From: Limnohabitans sp. Jir72
GTDB taxonomy: Bacteria > Pseudomonadota > Gammaproteobacteria > Burkholderiales > Burkholderiaceae_C
Direction of reading: 5' to 3'
NCBI RefSeq assembly: GCF_003063575.1
Contig: NZ_NESC01000002.1
Span: forward strand, 124,001 to 188,000
Length of the DNA: 64,000 nucleotides
Position numbers and translations under genes: made by a program. The notes under the pieces were generated by a model that saw nothing but the letters and a program-made list of their open reading frames with translations, had not been told where the DNA came from and did no database searches. This document shows, piece by piece, positions 23,873 through 34,077 of this stretch. Each line of letters opens with the position of its first letter. The first letter of the stretch is position 1.

Positions 23873-24005
23873 GCTGGTTTTTCCGATCAGACGCATCCGC
23901 GCCGGTTTTCAAAATTCGAACGAAGACGTGGTGCATCACCACACCCGCCACCACAAACAAAGCCGAAACGCCCAAGGCGATCCAGGCACCCTCTTCTCGC
24001 CACAT
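23865..24005 (-). CDS. Small single-pass membrane protein between trpD and trpC
   Basis: A 46-codon ORF that fills the otherwise empty 132-base gap between trpD and trpC. Its ATG overlaps the trpD stop (TGATG), and its TGA lies within the first codons of trpC (ATGAGTGA), the arrangement expected for coupled translation. The product begins [12 protein letters not shown], has one hydrophobic helix (about residues 7-24: [17 protein letters not shown]), and ends with a basic/polar tail ([17 protein letters not shown]). No family is recognised. Coding is inferred from the tight overlaps and protein-like composition; no strong ribosome binding site is seen. Confidence 0.6.
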   Translation of the reverse strand: MWREEGAWIALGVSALFVVAGVVMHHVFVRILKTGADASDRKNQHE

Positions 24006-25033
24006 CAGGCAGAGGCCTGGCTGAAGGCAACAAATTGCGCCAACTTGGCTTTGGCAGCACCGGACTCAATGGCTACGCGGGCGCGCTCCACGCCTTCGGC
24101 AATGCTGGCCGCCACATTGGCCGCATACAAAGCCGCACCGGCATTGAGGGTCACGATGTCTCGCGCAGCACCCGGCTGGTTGTCGAGCACACCCCGCAAC
24201 ACCGCCAGCGACTGCTCTGGCGTTTCGACCCGGAGTGCCCGGTTGCTGGCCATCGGCAAACCGAAGTCTTCCGGATGGATTTCATACTCGGTGATCTGGC
24301 CATTCTTGAGCTCACCCACCAAGGTGGAAGCCCCCAGACTGATTTCGTCCATGCCGTCTCGGCCGTAAACCACCACCGCATGCTCGGCGCCCAAGCGCTG
24401 CAAAGCACGCACCTGAATGCCCACCAGATCGGAGTGGAAAACGCCCATCAAAATGTTCGGCGCGCCAGCCGGATTGGTCAATGGCCCTAGGATGTTGAAG
24501 ATGGTGCGGATGCCCAGCTCTTTGCGCACCGGTGCCACGTTCTTCATCGCAGGGTGGTGGTTGGGTGCGAACATGAACCCGATGCCTACCTCTTCGATGG
24601 AGCGGGCGATCTGCTCTGGTGTGAGGTTCAGGTTGGCCCCCAAAGCCTCGACCACATCGGCACTGCCCGATTTGCTGCTGACGCTGCGCCCGCCGTGCTT
24701 GGCTGTTTTGGCCCCCGCGGCTGCGGCCACAAACATGGCGCAGGTCGAGATGTTGAAAGTGTGCGCACCGTCACCGCCCGTGCCCACGATGTCCACCAGA
24801 TGGGAAGGGTTGGCCACCTTCACTTTGGTGGAAAACTCGCGCATCACCTGCGCCGCGGCGGTGATCTCGCCAATGGTCTCCTTCTTCACACGCAAGCCCG
24901 TGATCAAGGCCGCCGTCATGACCGGCGAGAGCTCGCCATTCATGATCATGCGCATGATTTTGAGCATCTCATCGTGGAAAATTTCACGGTGCTCGATCGT
25001 GCGCTGCAATGCTTCTTGGGGCGTGATGGGCAT
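24005..25033 (-). CDS. trpD: Anthranilate phosphoribosyltransferase
   Basis: A 342-residue enzyme with [18 protein letters not shown] (PRPP-binding glycine loop) and [21 protein letters not shown]. It transfers phosphoribose to anthranilate. AAGGA precedes the ATG. It lies 38 bases after trpG; unlike the enteric enzyme it is not fused to the glutaminase. Confidence 0.97.
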   Translation of the reverse strand: MPITPQEALQRTIEHREIFHDEMLKIMRMIMNGELSPVMTAALITGLRVKKETIGEITAAAQVMREFSTKVKVANPSHLVDIVGTGGDGAHTFNISTCAMFVAAAAGAKTAKHGGRSVSSKSGSADVVEALGANLNLTPEQIARSIEEVGIGFMFAPNHHPAMKNVAPVRKELGIRTIFNILGPLTNPAGAPNILMGVFHSDLVGIQVRALQRLGAEHAVVVYGRDGMDEISLGASTLVGELKNGQITEYEIHPEDFGLPMASNRALRVETPEQSLAVLRGVLDNQPGAARDIVTLNAGAALYAANVAASIAEGVERARVAIESGAAKAKLAQFVAFSQASA

Positions 25034-25071
25034 GGAAGGGTCCTTGCTGGAATTCGATGAACGCGTGACGC

Positions 25072-25653
25072 TCAGGGCCGCACGAGAAAGTTTTTCAGCA
25101 TGGCATGGCCATGCTCGGTGAGGATCGATTCGGGGTGAAACTGCACACCCTCGATGTCGAGTTCGGTGTGGCGCACGCCCATGATTTCGCCGTCATCGGT
25201 CCAGGCCGTGACTTTGAGGCAAGAGGGGCAAGACGCCCGCTCGATCGCGAGAGAGTGATAACGGTTGACGGTGAATTGTTCAGGCAAGCCAGCAAACACG
25301 CCCTCTTGCGTGGTGGTGATGACGCTGGTCTTGCCATGCATCAACGCTTGCGCCCGCACGATCTGGCCGCCAAAGGCCGCGCCAATGCTTTGATGGCCCA
25401 AGCACACGCCCAGAATAGGCAGCTTGCCCGCAAAATGCTGGATGGCTGCGACCGAAACACCCGCCTCGGCAGGCGAGCAAGGCCCAGGCGAGATCACCAG
25501 ACGGTCGGGCTTTCGTGCGGCGATGCCTTCGAGTGTGATTTCGTCGTTGCGAAAGACTTCGACCTCTGCGCCGAGTTCACCGAAATACTGAACGATGTTG
25601 AAGGTGAACGAGTCGTAGTTGTCCACCATGAGCAATTTGATTTTGGTTGTCAT
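25072..25653 (-). CDS. trpG: Anthranilate synthase component II (glutamine amidotransferase)
   Basis: A 193-residue class I glutaminase with the nucleophile cysteine in [10 protein letters not shown] and the VQFHPESI histidine/glutamate pair. It supplies ammonia to TrpE. The ATG at 25653 is preferred because GGAG lies eight bases upstream; an in-frame GTG at 25662 overlaps the trpE stop. Near-identical proteins serve folate synthesis as PabA in some bacteria, so a dual role is possible. Confidence 0.95.
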   Translation of the reverse strand: MTTKIKLLMVDNYDSFTFNIVQYFGELGAEVEVFRNDEITLEGIAARKPDRLVISPGPCSPAEAGVSVAAIQHFAGKLPILGVCLGHQSIGAAFGGQIVRAQALMHGKTSVITTTQEGVFAGLPEQFTVNRYHSLAIERASCPSCLKVTAWTDDGEIMGVRHTELDIEGVQFHPESILTEHGHAMLKNFLVRP

Positions 25654-25658
25654 GGCGT

Positions 25659-27158
25659 TCACTCCAAACCTTCTTCGACCAACTCGCTGGCGCGCAGCAA
25701 GGCACGTGCCTTGTGCTCTGTCTCACGCCACTCCATTTCGGGCACCGAGTCGGCCACCACACCGGCAGCCGCCTGCACATACAGGGTCTGGTCCTTGATG
25801 ACGGCCGTGCGGATCGCAATGGCCACGTCCATGTCGCCTGCGTAGCTGATGTAGCCGCAGGCCCCGCCGTAAAGCCCACGCTTGACCGGCTCAAGTTGGT
25901 CGATCAGCTCCATGGCGTGCACTTTGGGTGCACCCGTCAGCGTGCCCGCAGGGAAGGTGGCCTTGAGCACATCCATATTGGTCATGCCCTCGTTGAGCAA
26001 GCCTTCGACGTTGCTCACGATGTGCATCACATGGCTGTAGCGCTCCACCACAAAGGCCTCGGTCACCTTGACCGATCCGATCTGGGCGATGCGGCCGATG
26101 TCGTTGCGGGCCAGGTCAATCAGCATCACGTGCTCGGCACGCTCCTTCGGATCGTTGATCAACTCTTGCTCGGCGGCCTTGTCTTTCTCAGGCGTTGCAC
26201 CCCGCGGACGGGTCCCAGCCAGTGGGCGGATGATGACTTTGGCGCCCTCTTCGGTTTGTTCCTGACGCACCAAAATCTCGGGGCTGGCGCCCACCACATG
26301 GAAATCGCCCAGGTTGTAGAAATACATGTAGGGGCTGGGGTTGAGCGAGCGCAGTGCACGGTACAGCGACAAGGGGCTCTCGGTGTAGCGTTTTTTGATG
26401 CGCTGCCCCACCTGCACCTGCATGAAATCGCCTGCAGCGATCAGCTCCTTGGCCTTTTCCACGGCGGCGATGTAGTCGGCTTTGGCGAAATCACGCTCTG
26501 CTGGGTAAGACTGGCTGGGCTTGACCACTGGCGCACTGACGGAGTATTTGAGTTGTTCTTTCAAATCACGCAGGCGCTTCTTGGCGCCCGCATAGGCTTC
26601 CGGCTGCGCAGGGTCGGCATAGACGATGAGGTAGAGCTTGCCCGAGAGGTTGTCAATCACGGCCAGCTCTTCGCATTGCAGCAGCATGATGTCTGGCGTG
26701 CCCAGCGTGTCGGGTGGGCATGATTTTTCGAGCTTCTTCTCGATGTAGCGCACCGCGTCATAACCGAAGTAGCCCGCCAGACCGCCGCAAAAGCGCGGCA
26801 AGCCAGGACGCAAAGCCACCTTGAATCGGGTTTGGTATTGCTCGATGAAGTCCAGCGGGTTGCCCACTGCGGTCTCAACCACCACCCCGTCGCGCACAAC
26901 CTCGGTCTTGGCATCGGCACCAAAGCCACTGGCACGCACCAGCGTGCGGGCAGGCAAGCCGATGAAGCTGTAACGGCCAAAACGCTCTCCGCCAACCACC
27001 GACTCCAGCAAGAAGCTGTACTTGCCGTTGTCCTTGGTGTGGGCCAGCTTCAAGTAAAGCGACAAGGGGGTTTCCAAGTCCGCAAAGGCCTCCAGCATGA
27101 GAGGGATGCGGTTGTAGCCTTGGCTGGCCAGGCTTTTGAATTCAAGTTCGGTGATCAC
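25659..27158 (-). CDS. trpE: Anthranilate synthase component I
   Basis: A 499-residue chorismate-using enzyme with an N-terminal regulatory domain (feedback-site element [18 protein letters not shown]) and a catalytic domain with [15 protein letters not shown] and [20 protein letters not shown]. The start is a GTG at 27158 with GGAGG nine bases upstream; the frame runs 16 codons further without a ribosome binding site. A leader peptide with Trp codons lies upstream, so expression is probably attenuated by tryptophan supply. Confidence 0.96.
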   Translation of the reverse strand: MITELEFKSLASQGYNRIPLMLEAFADLETPLSLYLKLAHTKDNGKYSFLLESVVGGERFGRYSFIGLPARTLVRASGFGADAKTEVVRDGVVVETAVGNPLDFIEQYQTRFKVALRPGLPRFCGGLAGYFGYDAVRYIEKKLEKSCPPDTLGTPDIMLLQCEELAVIDNLSGKLYLIVYADPAQPEAYAGAKKRLRDLKEQLKYSVSAPVVKPSQSYPAERDFAKADYIAAVEKAKELIAAGDFMQVQVGQRIKKRYTESPLSLYRALRSLNPSPYMYFYNLGDFHVVGASPEILVRQEQTEEGAKVIIRPLAGTRPRGATPEKDKAAEQELINDPKERAEHVMLIDLARNDIGRIAQIGSVKVTEAFVVERYSHVMHIVSNVEGLLNEGMTNMDVLKATFPAGTLTGAPKVHAMELIDQLEPVKRGLYGGACGYISYAGDMDVAIAIRTAVIKDQTLYVQAAAGVVADSVPEMEWRETEHKARALLRASELVEEGLE

Positions 27159-27216
27159 AGGCGGGAGCCTCCAACAGCTCGGCAACCTCAACGGAGGTGC
27201 TTTCATTCATCCAAAT

Positions 27217-27234
27217 GCCCAGCCTATGCCGGGC
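27217..27234 (-). terminator. Candidate trp attenuator hairpin
   Basis: On the minus strand GCCCGGC pairs with GCTGGGC (seven pairs including one G-U) around an ATAG loop and is followed by ATTTGG, a weak U-run. A second hairpin (GCGGC/GCCGC) lies just upstream, nearer the leader peptide, and could act as antiterminator. It lies 37 bases after the leader peptide stop and 58 bases before trpE. Confidence 0.45.
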
Positions 27235-27270
27235 GCGGGTGGCGGCAGGTGCCGCACGGTTCAGGCGATG

Positions 27271-27366
27271 TCAGGCTGGCTGACGCCAGGACCAAGCTCC
27301 CCGGCCTTCCGCGTGGGAATGGCTCGGCAGGCAGGCTGCACAGGAATGGCTGAGGATGATGAACAT
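27271..27366 (-). CDS. trpL: trp operon leader peptide
   Basis: A 31-codon ORF whose peptide begins MFIILSHSCAACLP and ends EGRGAWSWRQPA. Its two Trp codons are separated by one serine codon (27286-27288 and 27292-27294), near the end of the peptide as in attenuation leaders. AGG lies six bases before the ATG, and an extended -10-like TGCTACACT lies immediately upstream. It sits between gph and trpE and is followed by pairable hairpins. Assigned by content and position. Confidence 0.65.
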   Translation of the reverse strand: MFIILSHSCAACLPSHSHAEGRGAWSWRQPA

Positions 27367-27413
27367 GATGGACCTAGTGTAGCAAAGCCTGTCGGACGTT
27401 TTCCTGACTTCTG

Positions 27414-28115
27414 TCATCGCCCCGCTTGCAGCCATGCGGGCAACTGGGCCAGAGAGTCCAGCCAGGCAGCCGCAGGTGTTTCCTGAACCGGCCGGCCATG
27501 GTTGTAGCCATAGGTCACCAGCACCACCGGACATCCTGCTGCGTGGGCTGCTTGCGCATCGTTGCTGGAGTCGCCCACCATCAGGGTATTGGCTTCGGCA
27601 GTGCCCAAGGCCTCGCAGGTTTTGCGGATGGGCAGAGGGTTCGGCTTTTTACGCTCGAAGCTGTCACCACCAAACACATGCGTGAAATAGCCATCGAGTC
27701 CTTTGGCTTTCAAAAGAGGCTTGGCAAAAGACAAGGGCTTGTTGGTCAGGCAGGCCAGCTGCACACCGGCTTGGCTCAGGCCCTGCAAAGCGTCTTGCAC
27801 GCCGGGGTACACCACCGAGTGCAGGCCATTGCATTGCAGGTAATGGTGCTGGTAGCGCTGCCAGGCCGGCTCGTACAAAGCATCCACCGTCACGCAGGCA
27901 CTCACACCCGCCTCGGGCAAGGCCAGCTGGTGGGCCAGCACGGAACGGATCAGGTGCTCAGAGCCCTTGCCCACCGTGCGCTCGACCAAGACTCGGGTGA
28001 CGGCTGGCAAGTCCAGATCGGCCAGGGTGCGGTTGAGGGCCACTTCAAAATCGCCCAGGGTGTCCACCATGGTGCCATCCAGATCGACGATGGCTGCTTG
28101 GATATTCGGTCGCAT
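27414..28115 (-). CDS. gph: Phosphoglycolate phosphatase
   Basis: A 233-residue HAD-superfamily enzyme with the nucleophile motif VDLDGTMVDT, the threonine motif LTNKP and the late VGDSSNDAQAAHAAG. It dephosphorylates 2-phosphoglycolate formed by oxidative DNA repair. Its ATG overlaps the rpe stop (TGATG). The rpe-gph-trpE order is common in betaproteobacteria. Confidence 0.93.
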   Translation of the reverse strand: MRPNIQAAIVDLDGTMVDTLGDFEVALNRTLADLDLPAVTRVLVERTVGKGSEHLIRSVLAHQLALPEAGVSACVTVDALYEPAWQRYQHHYLQCNGLHSVVYPGVQDALQGLSQAGVQLACLTNKPLSFAKPLLKAKGLDGYFTHVFGGDSFERKKPNPLPIRKTCEALGTAEANTLMVGDSSNDAQAAHAAGCPVVLVTYGYNHGRPVQETPAAAWLDSLAQLPAWLQAGR

Positions 28116-28795
28116 CAGACCAGCGCCTGGCGCATTTGATCCACCACGCTCTTGTAGTCGGGCTTGCCAAAAATCGCGCTGCCGGCCACAAAGGTATCGG
28201 CACCGGCATCGGCCACGCGGCGGATGTTGTCAACCTTGATGCCGCCATCGACTTCAAGGCGAATGTCTTTGCCGCTGGCGTCGATCAGCTTGCGGGCTTG
28301 CTCGATCTTGCGCAAGGCCGAATCGATGAAGCTTTGGCCACCAAACCCCGGGTTGACGCTCATGATCAAAATCAGGTCGATCTCGTCGAGGGTCCACTCC
28401 AGCACATCCAGTGGCTCGGCCGGATTGAAGACCAGACCGGCTTTCACGCCTTTGCTCTTGATGGCCTGGATGCTGCGGTGCACGTGCGCGCTGGCATCGG
28501 GGTGGAAGCTGATCAGATCGGCACCGGCTTCGGCAAATGAAGCGGCCAAAGCATCGACGGGCGAAATCATCAAATGCACATCGATCGGCACGGCCACGCC
28601 CGCTGCCGTCTTGGCGTGGGGCTTCAAAGCCTGGCAAATCATGGGGCCGAAGGTCAGGTTCGGCACGTAATGGTTGTCCATCACATCAAAGTGGATCCAG
28701 TCGGCACCGGCGTCGATGACGCTTTTGACTTCCTCGCCCAAGCGTGCGAAATCGGCCGAGAGGATGGAAGGGGCAATTCGGTAAGTGGTCGTCAT
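28115..28795 (-). CDS. rpe: Ribulose-phosphate 3-epimerase
   Basis: A 226-residue TIM-barrel epimerase of the pentose phosphate pathway, with [50 protein letters not shown] and [11 protein letters not shown], including the metal-binding His/Asp residues. The start at [10 protein letters not shown] (28795) matches the family. Only 29 bases separate it from the divergent apaG. Confidence 0.96.
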   Translation of the reverse strand: MTTTYRIAPSILSADFARLGEEVKSVIDAGADWIHFDVMDNHYVPNLTFGPMICQALKPHAKTAAGVAVPIDVHLMISPVDALAASFAEAGADLISFHPDASAHVHRSIQAIKSKGVKAGLVFNPAEPLDVLEWTLDEIDLILIMSVNPGFGGQSFIDSALRKIEQARKLIDASGKDIRLEVDGGIKVDNIRRVADAGADTFVAGSAIFGKPDYKSVVDQMRQALV

Positions 28796-28824
28796 CCGTG
28801 AATTGTCGCAGTTAACATCCATAC

Positions 28825-29217
28825 ATGTCTGCTTACGCCTTCCAAATTGATACCTCGCCCCAATACGTGGCCGAGCAAAGCGATCCCCTGCATGAGGTCT
28901 TTGCTTTTGCGTACACGATCACCGTCACCAACACGGGGCGTGTGCCTGCGCAATTGATCGCACGCCACTGGATCATCCAGGATGATCTGGGGCACACCGA
29001 AGAAGTCAAAGGCTTAGGCGTCGTGGGTCAGCAACCCTTGCTGGCACCGGGCGAGTCGTTCCAGTACAGCAGCGGCTGTCGACTGAAGACCGCCAGCGGC
29101 ACCATGCACGGCAGCTTTTTCTTTGTGGCGTCCGATGGCCACCGCTTCGATGTGCCGATCGACACCTTTGTGCTGGAGTCGTCTGGTTCCGGTGCGCCGG
29201 GTCGCACTTTGCACTGA
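28825..29217 (+). CDS. apaG: ApaG domain protein
   Basis: A 130-residue ApaG protein: a fibronectin-like fold with [40 protein letters not shown] and the conserved [12 protein letters not shown]. The biochemical role is unclear; the family has been tied to divalent-cation effects. It is divergent from rpe and first of the rightward apaG-thiL-pgpA-cinA run. Confidence 0.95.
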   Translation: MSAYAFQIDTSPQYVAEQSDPLHEVFAFAYTITVTNTGRVPAQLIARHWIIQDDLGHTEEVKGLGVVGQQPLLAPGESFQYSSGCRLKTASGTMHGSFFFVASDGHRFDVPIDTFVLESSGSGAPGRTLH

Positions 29218-29259
29218 TGCCCGCCCGAGCATCCAGCGGCTTGCGGTTAAGCTCGCACC

Positions 29260-30219
29260 ATGGGTGAATTTGACCTGATTGAACGCTATTTCAAGCGGCC
29301 TGCACGCCAAGCCGATGTGGGCATTGGTGACGACTGTGCCATCTGGACGCCTCGCGCTGGCCACCAATTGGCCATCTCGACCGACATGCTGGTCGAAGGT
29401 CGGCATTTCCTGTCCACCGTCGACCCTGCACGACTGGGCCACAAATCACTGGCGGTGAACTTGAGCGATCTGTCGGCTTGCGGTGCAACGCCCAAAGTCT
29501 TCTTGCTGTCTTTGGCCATGCCACGTGTCGACGAGGCTTGGCTAGCAGGCTTTTCTCGTGGCTTGTTTGCATTGGCCGATGCCCATGGCTGCGAACTGAT
29601 CGGTGGCGACACCACACAAGGCCCTTTGAACATCTCAATCACGGTGATGGGCGAAGTGCCTGTTGCGCAAGCCATCTTGCGCTCGGGCGCCAAGGCTGGT
29701 GATGAGCTGTATGTCAGCGGCACACTGGGTGATGCACGCCTGGCCCTTGAAGCCTTTCGCGGTCAGATCAGCTTGCCGCAAGCCGTCTGGGAAGCGGCTC
29801 GCCTACGCATGGAAACGCCCACACCACGTGTGGCTTTAGGCCAAGCGCTGCGTGGCGTGTCCACTGCCATGGCCGACATCAGCGATGGTCTCTTGGGCGA
29901 TCTTGGCCACATCCTCCAAGCCAGCCAAGTAGGGGCCACCATCGATTGGCCTGCCAGCCAGGGCTTGCTGGCAGCTGCTGCCTCATGGTCTTGCCCCGAA
30001 GCATTGGCGATGACCTGCGTGCTGACGGGGGGTGATGACTACGAACTCGTTTTCACAGCCCCTGCTTCTGCGAGGTCGGCTGTTCAAGATGCCGCCACGA
30101 CATCTGGAACAGCCGTGACCCGAATTGGCCAGATCACCGCAGAACGCCAATTGACTGTGCAAGATGCGCAAGGCCGCGCCATCCCGCACAGCCTCCGCTC
30201 TTTTGACCATTTCTCATGA
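29260..30219 (+). CDS. thiL: Thiamine-monophosphate kinase
   Basis: A 319-residue AIR-synthase-fold kinase beginning MGEFDLIERYF, with the metal-binding GDDCAIW, GGDTTQGPLNISITVMG and the late LTGGDDYELVFTAP. It makes thiamine diphosphate, the active cofactor. Its stop overlaps the pgpA start (ATGA). Confidence 0.96.
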   Translation: MGEFDLIERYFKRPARQADVGIGDDCAIWTPRAGHQLAISTDMLVEGRHFLSTVDPARLGHKSLAVNLSDLSACGATPKVFLLSLAMPRVDEAWLAGFSRGLFALADAHGCELIGGDTTQGPLNISITVMGEVPVAQAILRSGAKAGDELYVSGTLGDARLALEAFRGQISLPQAVWEAARLRMETPTPRVALGQALRGVSTAMADISDGLLGDLGHILQASQVGATIDWPASQGLLAAAASWSCPEALAMTCVLTGGDDYELVFTAPASARSAVQDAATTSGTAVTRIGQITAERQLTVQDAQGRAIPHSLRSFDHFS

Positions 30220-30752
30220 CGATGACCGACCACGATCTGCGCACTGTTGACCCACCTCGCCTGGTGAATGCGCGCTTCATGCTGTCACACCCCGCGCACA
30301 TGATCGCACTGGGTTTCGGTGCCGGCCTCGCCCCTAAAGCGCCTGGCACCGTGGGCACCCTCTGGGCTTGGGCCGCATGGCTGGTGCTTCAGAATTTTTT
30401 GTCACCCGCTTCGCAAGGCCTGCTGATTTTATTGAGTGTGCCGCTCGGCTGGTGGGCCTGCACCCTGACTGCGCGGCACATGGGCATTGCCGATCCTGGC
30501 GCCATCGTCTGGGATGAATTCATTGCCATGTGGCTGATCTTGTGGCTCGTTTTGCCCGCGGGCTTTGTGGGTCAGTTGATGGCTTTTGCTCTCTTTCGCG
30601 TCTTTGATGCCGCCAAACCCGGTCCGGTGGCCTGGGCAGACCAACTGTTCAAAGGTTTTGGCTGGCGTGGCGGCTGGGGCATCCTCTTCGATGACTTGGT
30701 GGCCGCCGCTTGCACCTTGCTCGCGATTGCCTTGTGGAGGTGGGTGTGGTGA
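30216..30752 (+). CDS. pgpA: Phosphatidylglycerophosphatase A
   Basis: A 178-residue membrane phosphatase with GFGAGLAPKAPGTVGTLWA, the active-site-like DPGAIVWDEFIAMW and RVFDAAKPGPVAWADQ. It makes phosphatidylglycerol. Several hydrophobic segments follow the soluble N-terminus. It overlaps thiL upstream and cinA downstream. Confidence 0.95.
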   Translation: MTMTDHDLRTVDPPRLVNARFMLSHPAHMIALGFGAGLAPKAPGTVGTLWAWAAWLVLQNFLSPASQGLLILLSVPLGWWACTLTARHMGIADPGAIVWDEFIAMWLILWLVLPAGFVGQLMAFALFRVFDAAKPGPVAWADQLFKGFGWRGGWGILFDDLVAAACTLLAIALWRWVW

Positions 30753-31219
30753 ACGCCGCCATCCATGACTTGGCCGAACGCCTGCTTGAGTTGAAGTGGA
30801 TGATGGCCACCGCCGAAAGTTGCACGGGCGGCATGATCGCGGCCCACTGCACAGACTTGGCGGGTTCCAGCGCTTGGTTTGAGCGCGGTTTTGTGACTTA
30901 TTCCAACGAAGCCAAAACTGAACTGCTGGGTGTGCCTGCATCGCTGATCTTGCAAGACGGTGCCGTCAGCGCGTCGGTGGCGCGTGCCATGGCATTGGGT
31001 GCGTGTTACCGCTCCAGAGCGCAAGTCAGTGTGGCCGTCACGGGCATTGCCGGGCCCTCCGGCGGGTCGGTCGAAAAACCCGTTGGCACCGTCTGGCTGG
31101 CCTGGTGCGTTGAGGGCATCGTACAAACCGAAATGCGGCTGTTCCCCGGCGATCGGGCACAGATTCGGCAAGCCACAATGCAGGCAGCACTGGAAGGCCT
31201 GCTCAAACGCTTACCTTGA
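30749..31219 (+). CDS. CinA C-terminal type nicotinamide-nucleotide amidohydrolase
   Basis: A 156-residue stand-alone CinA C-terminal domain with TAESCTGGMIAAHCTDLAGSS, GFVTYSNEAK and VAVTGIAGPSGGS. The family (PncC) deamidates NMN in pyridine-nucleotide recycling. I choose the GTG at 30749, which overlaps the pgpA stop (GTGA) and has GGAGG eight bases upstream; another GTG lies three bases earlier. Confidence 0.92.
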   Translation: MNAAIHDLAERLLELKWMMATAESCTGGMIAAHCTDLAGSSAWFERGFVTYSNEAKTELLGVPASLILQDGAVSASVARAMALGACYRSRAQVSVAVTGIAGPSGGSVEKPVGTVWLAWCVEGIVQTEMRLFPGDRAQIRQATMQAALEGLLKRLP

Positions 31220-31234
31220 ACCTGCGACAAAAAC

Positions 31235-31262
31235 AAAAAAGCCCTCCGAAGAGGGCTTTTTT
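31235..31262. terminator. Bidirectional terminator between cinA and tRNA-fMet
   Basis: A perfect 12-bp stem (AAAAAAGCCCTC with GAGGGCTTTTTT) and a CGAA loop. A-runs and T-runs on both sides let it serve the rightward cinA operon and the leftward rplQ-tRNA transcript. Confidence 0.92.
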
Positions 31263-31285
31263 GAAAATCAGCTTGCGCCAAAATT

Positions 31286-31362
<77 letters not shown>

Positions 31363-31381
31363 GTAAGAGGTTAATTATACC

Positions 31382-31768
31382 TTATTCTGCGGCCTGTTCG
31401 GCAGAAGAATCAGCGCGATCGACCAATTCGACCAAAGCCATGGGTGCGTTGTCGCCCACGCGGTAACCCATTTTCAGGATACGTGTGTAGCCACCAGGAC
31501 GCGAAGCCGAACGTGGACCCAACACATTGAACAATTTGGTAACGCTGTCGCGGTCACGCAAACGGTTGAACGCCAAGCGACGGTTCGACAAGTTGTCCAC
31601 TTTGGCCAAAGTGATCATGGGCTCGATCACGCGGCGCAATTCTTTGGCCTTAGGCACTGTGGTTTTGATGACTTCATGCTCGATGAGCGAGTTCATCATG
31701 TTTTGCAGCATCGCAAGGCGGTGCGAGCTGGTGCGATTGAGTTTACGAAGTCCGTGTCCGTGACGCAT
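31382..31768 (-). CDS. rplQ: 50S ribosomal protein L17
   Basis: A 128-residue L17 ([20 protein letters not shown]...). It is the last protein gene of the alpha operon, downstream of rpoA as usual, followed by the initiator tRNA. Confidence 0.98.
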   Translation of the reverse strand: MRHGHGLRKLNRTSSHRLAMLQNMMNSLIEHEVIKTTVPKAKELRRVIEPMITLAKVDNLSNRRLAFNRLRDRDSVTKLFNVLGPRSASRPGGYTRILKMGYRVGDNAPMALVELVDRADSSAEQAAE

Positions 31769-31850
31769 GGTGCTTTCCTTTCTTTATTTAACAGACAGCC
31801 GTATCAGGTACTGTCCGTGCACACCCCGGATCATTTCCGGGAACTTGAGA

Positions 31851-32843
31851 TTATCGCTTTTCCAAACCAGCGGGTGGCCAGGCTTCGAGCTTCATGCCCA
31901 AAGTCAGACCGCGGGAAGCCAAAACTTCCTTGATTTCGTTGAGTGACTTGCGACCCAGGTTAGGGGTCTTGAGCAATTCGTTCTCGGTACGCTGGATCAA
32001 GTCGCCGATGTAGTAAATGTTTTCTGCTTTGAGGCAGTTGGCAGAACGAACAGTGAGTTCGAGCTCGTCCACAGGGCGCAACAAGATCGGGTCGAAACTG
32101 CCAGCACCGCCGCGAGCGGCAGGCGCATCGAATGCAGACAATTCGCTGCCTTCGAGCTGTGCAAACACAGCCAGTTGTTCAACCAAAATCTTGGCCGAAG
32201 CGCGCACAGCGTCTTCAGCAGTGATGGCACCGTTGGTTTCGATCTCGATGACCAGCTTGTCCAGATCGGTACGCTGTTCAACGCGAGCGCTTTCCACGGT
32301 GTAGCTCACGCGCTTGACGGGCGAGAACGACGCGTCGAGGACGATGCGGCCCAGAGCCTTGGTTGGCTCATCGGCAAAACGGCGCATGGATCCGGGCACA
32401 TAGCCACGGCCTTTTTCAACCTTGATTTGCATGTCCAACTTGCCGCCATGCGACAGGTTGGCAATGACATGCTCAGGGTTGATGATTTCAACGTCGTGAG
32501 GCGTCTGGATGTCGGCGGCTGTCACGGCACCTTCACCGTCTTTGCGCAGACTCAGCGTCACTTCATCACGGTTGTGCAACTTGAACACAACACCTTTGAG
32601 GTTCAACAAGATGTTGACCACATCTTCTTGAACGCCATCGATGGAAGAGTACTCGTGCACCACCCCGGCAATGGTCACTTCGGTCGCAGAATAGCCGACC
32701 ATGGAGGACAGCAAGACGCGACGCAGAGCGTTGCCCAGCGTGTGACCATAGCCACGCTCGAAAGGCTCCAACGTGACTTTGGCACGGTTGGCAGCCAGTT
32801 GCTCGACTTGGATGGCTTTGGGTTTCAACAGATTGGTTTGCAT
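31851..32843 (-). CDS. rpoA: RNA polymerase alpha subunit
   Basis: A 330-residue alpha subunit. The N-terminal assembly domain includes [20 protein letters not shown], and the C-terminal domain includes [23 protein letters not shown] and [16 protein letters not shown]. It dimerises to nucleate RNA polymerase and contacts UP elements and activators. Confidence 0.99.
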   Translation of the reverse strand: MQTNLLKPKAIQVEQLAANRAKVTLEPFERGYGHTLGNALRRVLLSSMVGYSATEVTIAGVVHEYSSIDGVQEDVVNILLNLKGVVFKLHNRDEVTLSLRKDGEGAVTAADIQTPHDVEIINPEHVIANLSHGGKLDMQIKVEKGRGYVPGSMRRFADEPTKALGRIVLDASFSPVKRVSYTVESARVEQRTDLDKLVIEIETNGAITAEDAVRASAKILVEQLAVFAQLEGSELSAFDAPAARGGAGSFDPILLRPVDELELTVRSANCLKAENIYYIGDLIQRTENELLKTPNLGRKSLNEIKEVLASRGLTLGMKLEAWPPAGLEKR

Positions 32844-32943
32844 TCAGACTTCCTCTCAATACCCCCGGTTCGTTACACCGGTAAGGCTGATGAAGCACCC
32901 GGCCCACAATGCCTTGTGCGCCGGGAACGATTGAAACGACGTA

Positions 32944-33567
32944 TTAACGAGAATACAGTTCGACGATCAACGATTCGTTGATGTCAGCGCCGAATTCGTC
33001 GCGGTCAGGAACCTTCTTGAAGGTGCCTTCTGCCTTGTCAGCATTGACTTCGACCCAAGCAGGCATGCCTACTTGTGCGGCAAGTTGAAGTGCTTCAACC
33101 ACACGATTTTGCTTTTTAGACTTCTCGCGCACAGCGATCACGTCACCGGCCTTGACCAAGTAAGAGGGGATGTTCACGGACTGGCCGTTCACGGTGATCG
33201 CCTTGTGCGACACCATCTGACGCGCTTCGGCGCGCGTGGAACCAAAGCCCATGCGGTAAACCACGTTGTCGAGGCGGCACTCAAGCAAAGCCAACAAGTT
33301 GGAACCGGTGTTGCCTTTGCGGCGATCGGCTTCAGCAAAGTAGCGACGGAATTGCTTCTCCAGCACGCCGTACATGCGCTTGACTTTTTGCTTTTCACGC
33401 AATTGCAGACCGTAGTCGGAAGTGCGCTGACCCGAAGTGCGACCGTGCTGGCCGGGCTTGGTGTCGAATTTGGACTTGTCAGCAATCGAGCGACGTGCGC
33501 TCTTCAAGAACAAGTCAGTGCCTTCACGGCGAGAAAGTTTGGCCTTAGGGCCGAGGTAACGTGCCAC
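32944..33567 (-). CDS. rpsD: 30S ribosomal protein S4
   Basis: A 207-residue S4 ([19 protein letters not shown]...) with the S4 RNA-binding domain ([23 protein letters not shown]). It is a primary 16S rRNA binder and, in other bacteria, represses the alpha operon. Confidence 0.98.
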   Translation of the reverse strand: MARYLGPKAKLSRREGTDLFLKSARRSIADKSKFDTKPGQHGRTSGQRTSDYGLQLREKQKVKRMYGVLEKQFRRYFAEADRRKGNTGSNLLALLECRLDNVVYRMGFGSTRAEARQMVSHKAITVNGQSVNIPSYLVKAGDVIAVREKSKKQNRVVEALQLAAQVGMPAWVEVNADKAEGTFKKVPDRDEFGADINESLIVELYSR

Positions 33568-33653
33568 TTGATTTTCCTTTTATACAACTACCGCATCAGA
33601 AATGCGGGAGCCAGGCGATGCAAGCAAGGCCTGGCGGTGGGCTTGGTTTGAAA

Positions 33654-34058
33654 TTAGATACGACGACGCTTTTGAGGGCGGCAGCCGTTGTGCGGGACAG
33701 GCGTCACATCCGAAATCGAAGTGATGCGAATGCCTAATGCACCCAAGGCACGAACAGAAGACTCGCGACCAGGACCGGGGCCCTTGATTTCGACGTCAAG
33801 GTTCTTGATACCTTGTTCTTGCGCTGCGCGGCCAGCCACCTCAGAAGCAACCTGGGCTGCGAAAGGTGTCGATTTACGCGAACCCTTGAAGCCTTGGCCA
33901 CCCGAAGAAGCCCAAGACAGTGCATTGCCTTGGCGATCGGTGATCGTGATAATGGTGTTGTTGAACGAAGCGTGAACGTGAGCGATGCCGTCAGCAATGT
34001 TCTTGCGGACTTTTTTACGAACTCGTTGAGCTGCGCTGTTTGATTGTGCTTTAGCCAT
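33654..34058 (-). CDS. rpsK: 30S ribosomal protein S11
   Basis: A 134-residue S11 with [21 protein letters not shown] and the C-terminal [15 protein letters not shown]. It helps form the platform of the 30S subunit. Confidence 0.98.
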   Translation of the reverse strand: MAKAQSNSAAQRVRKKVRKNIADGIAHVHASFNNTIITITDRQGNALSWASSGGQGFKGSRKSTPFAAQVASEVAGRAAQEQGIKNLDVEIKGPGPGRESSVRALGALGIRITSISDVTPVPHNGCRPQKRRRI

Positions 34059-34077
34059 AGTGGTCTCTCAATCCTGC

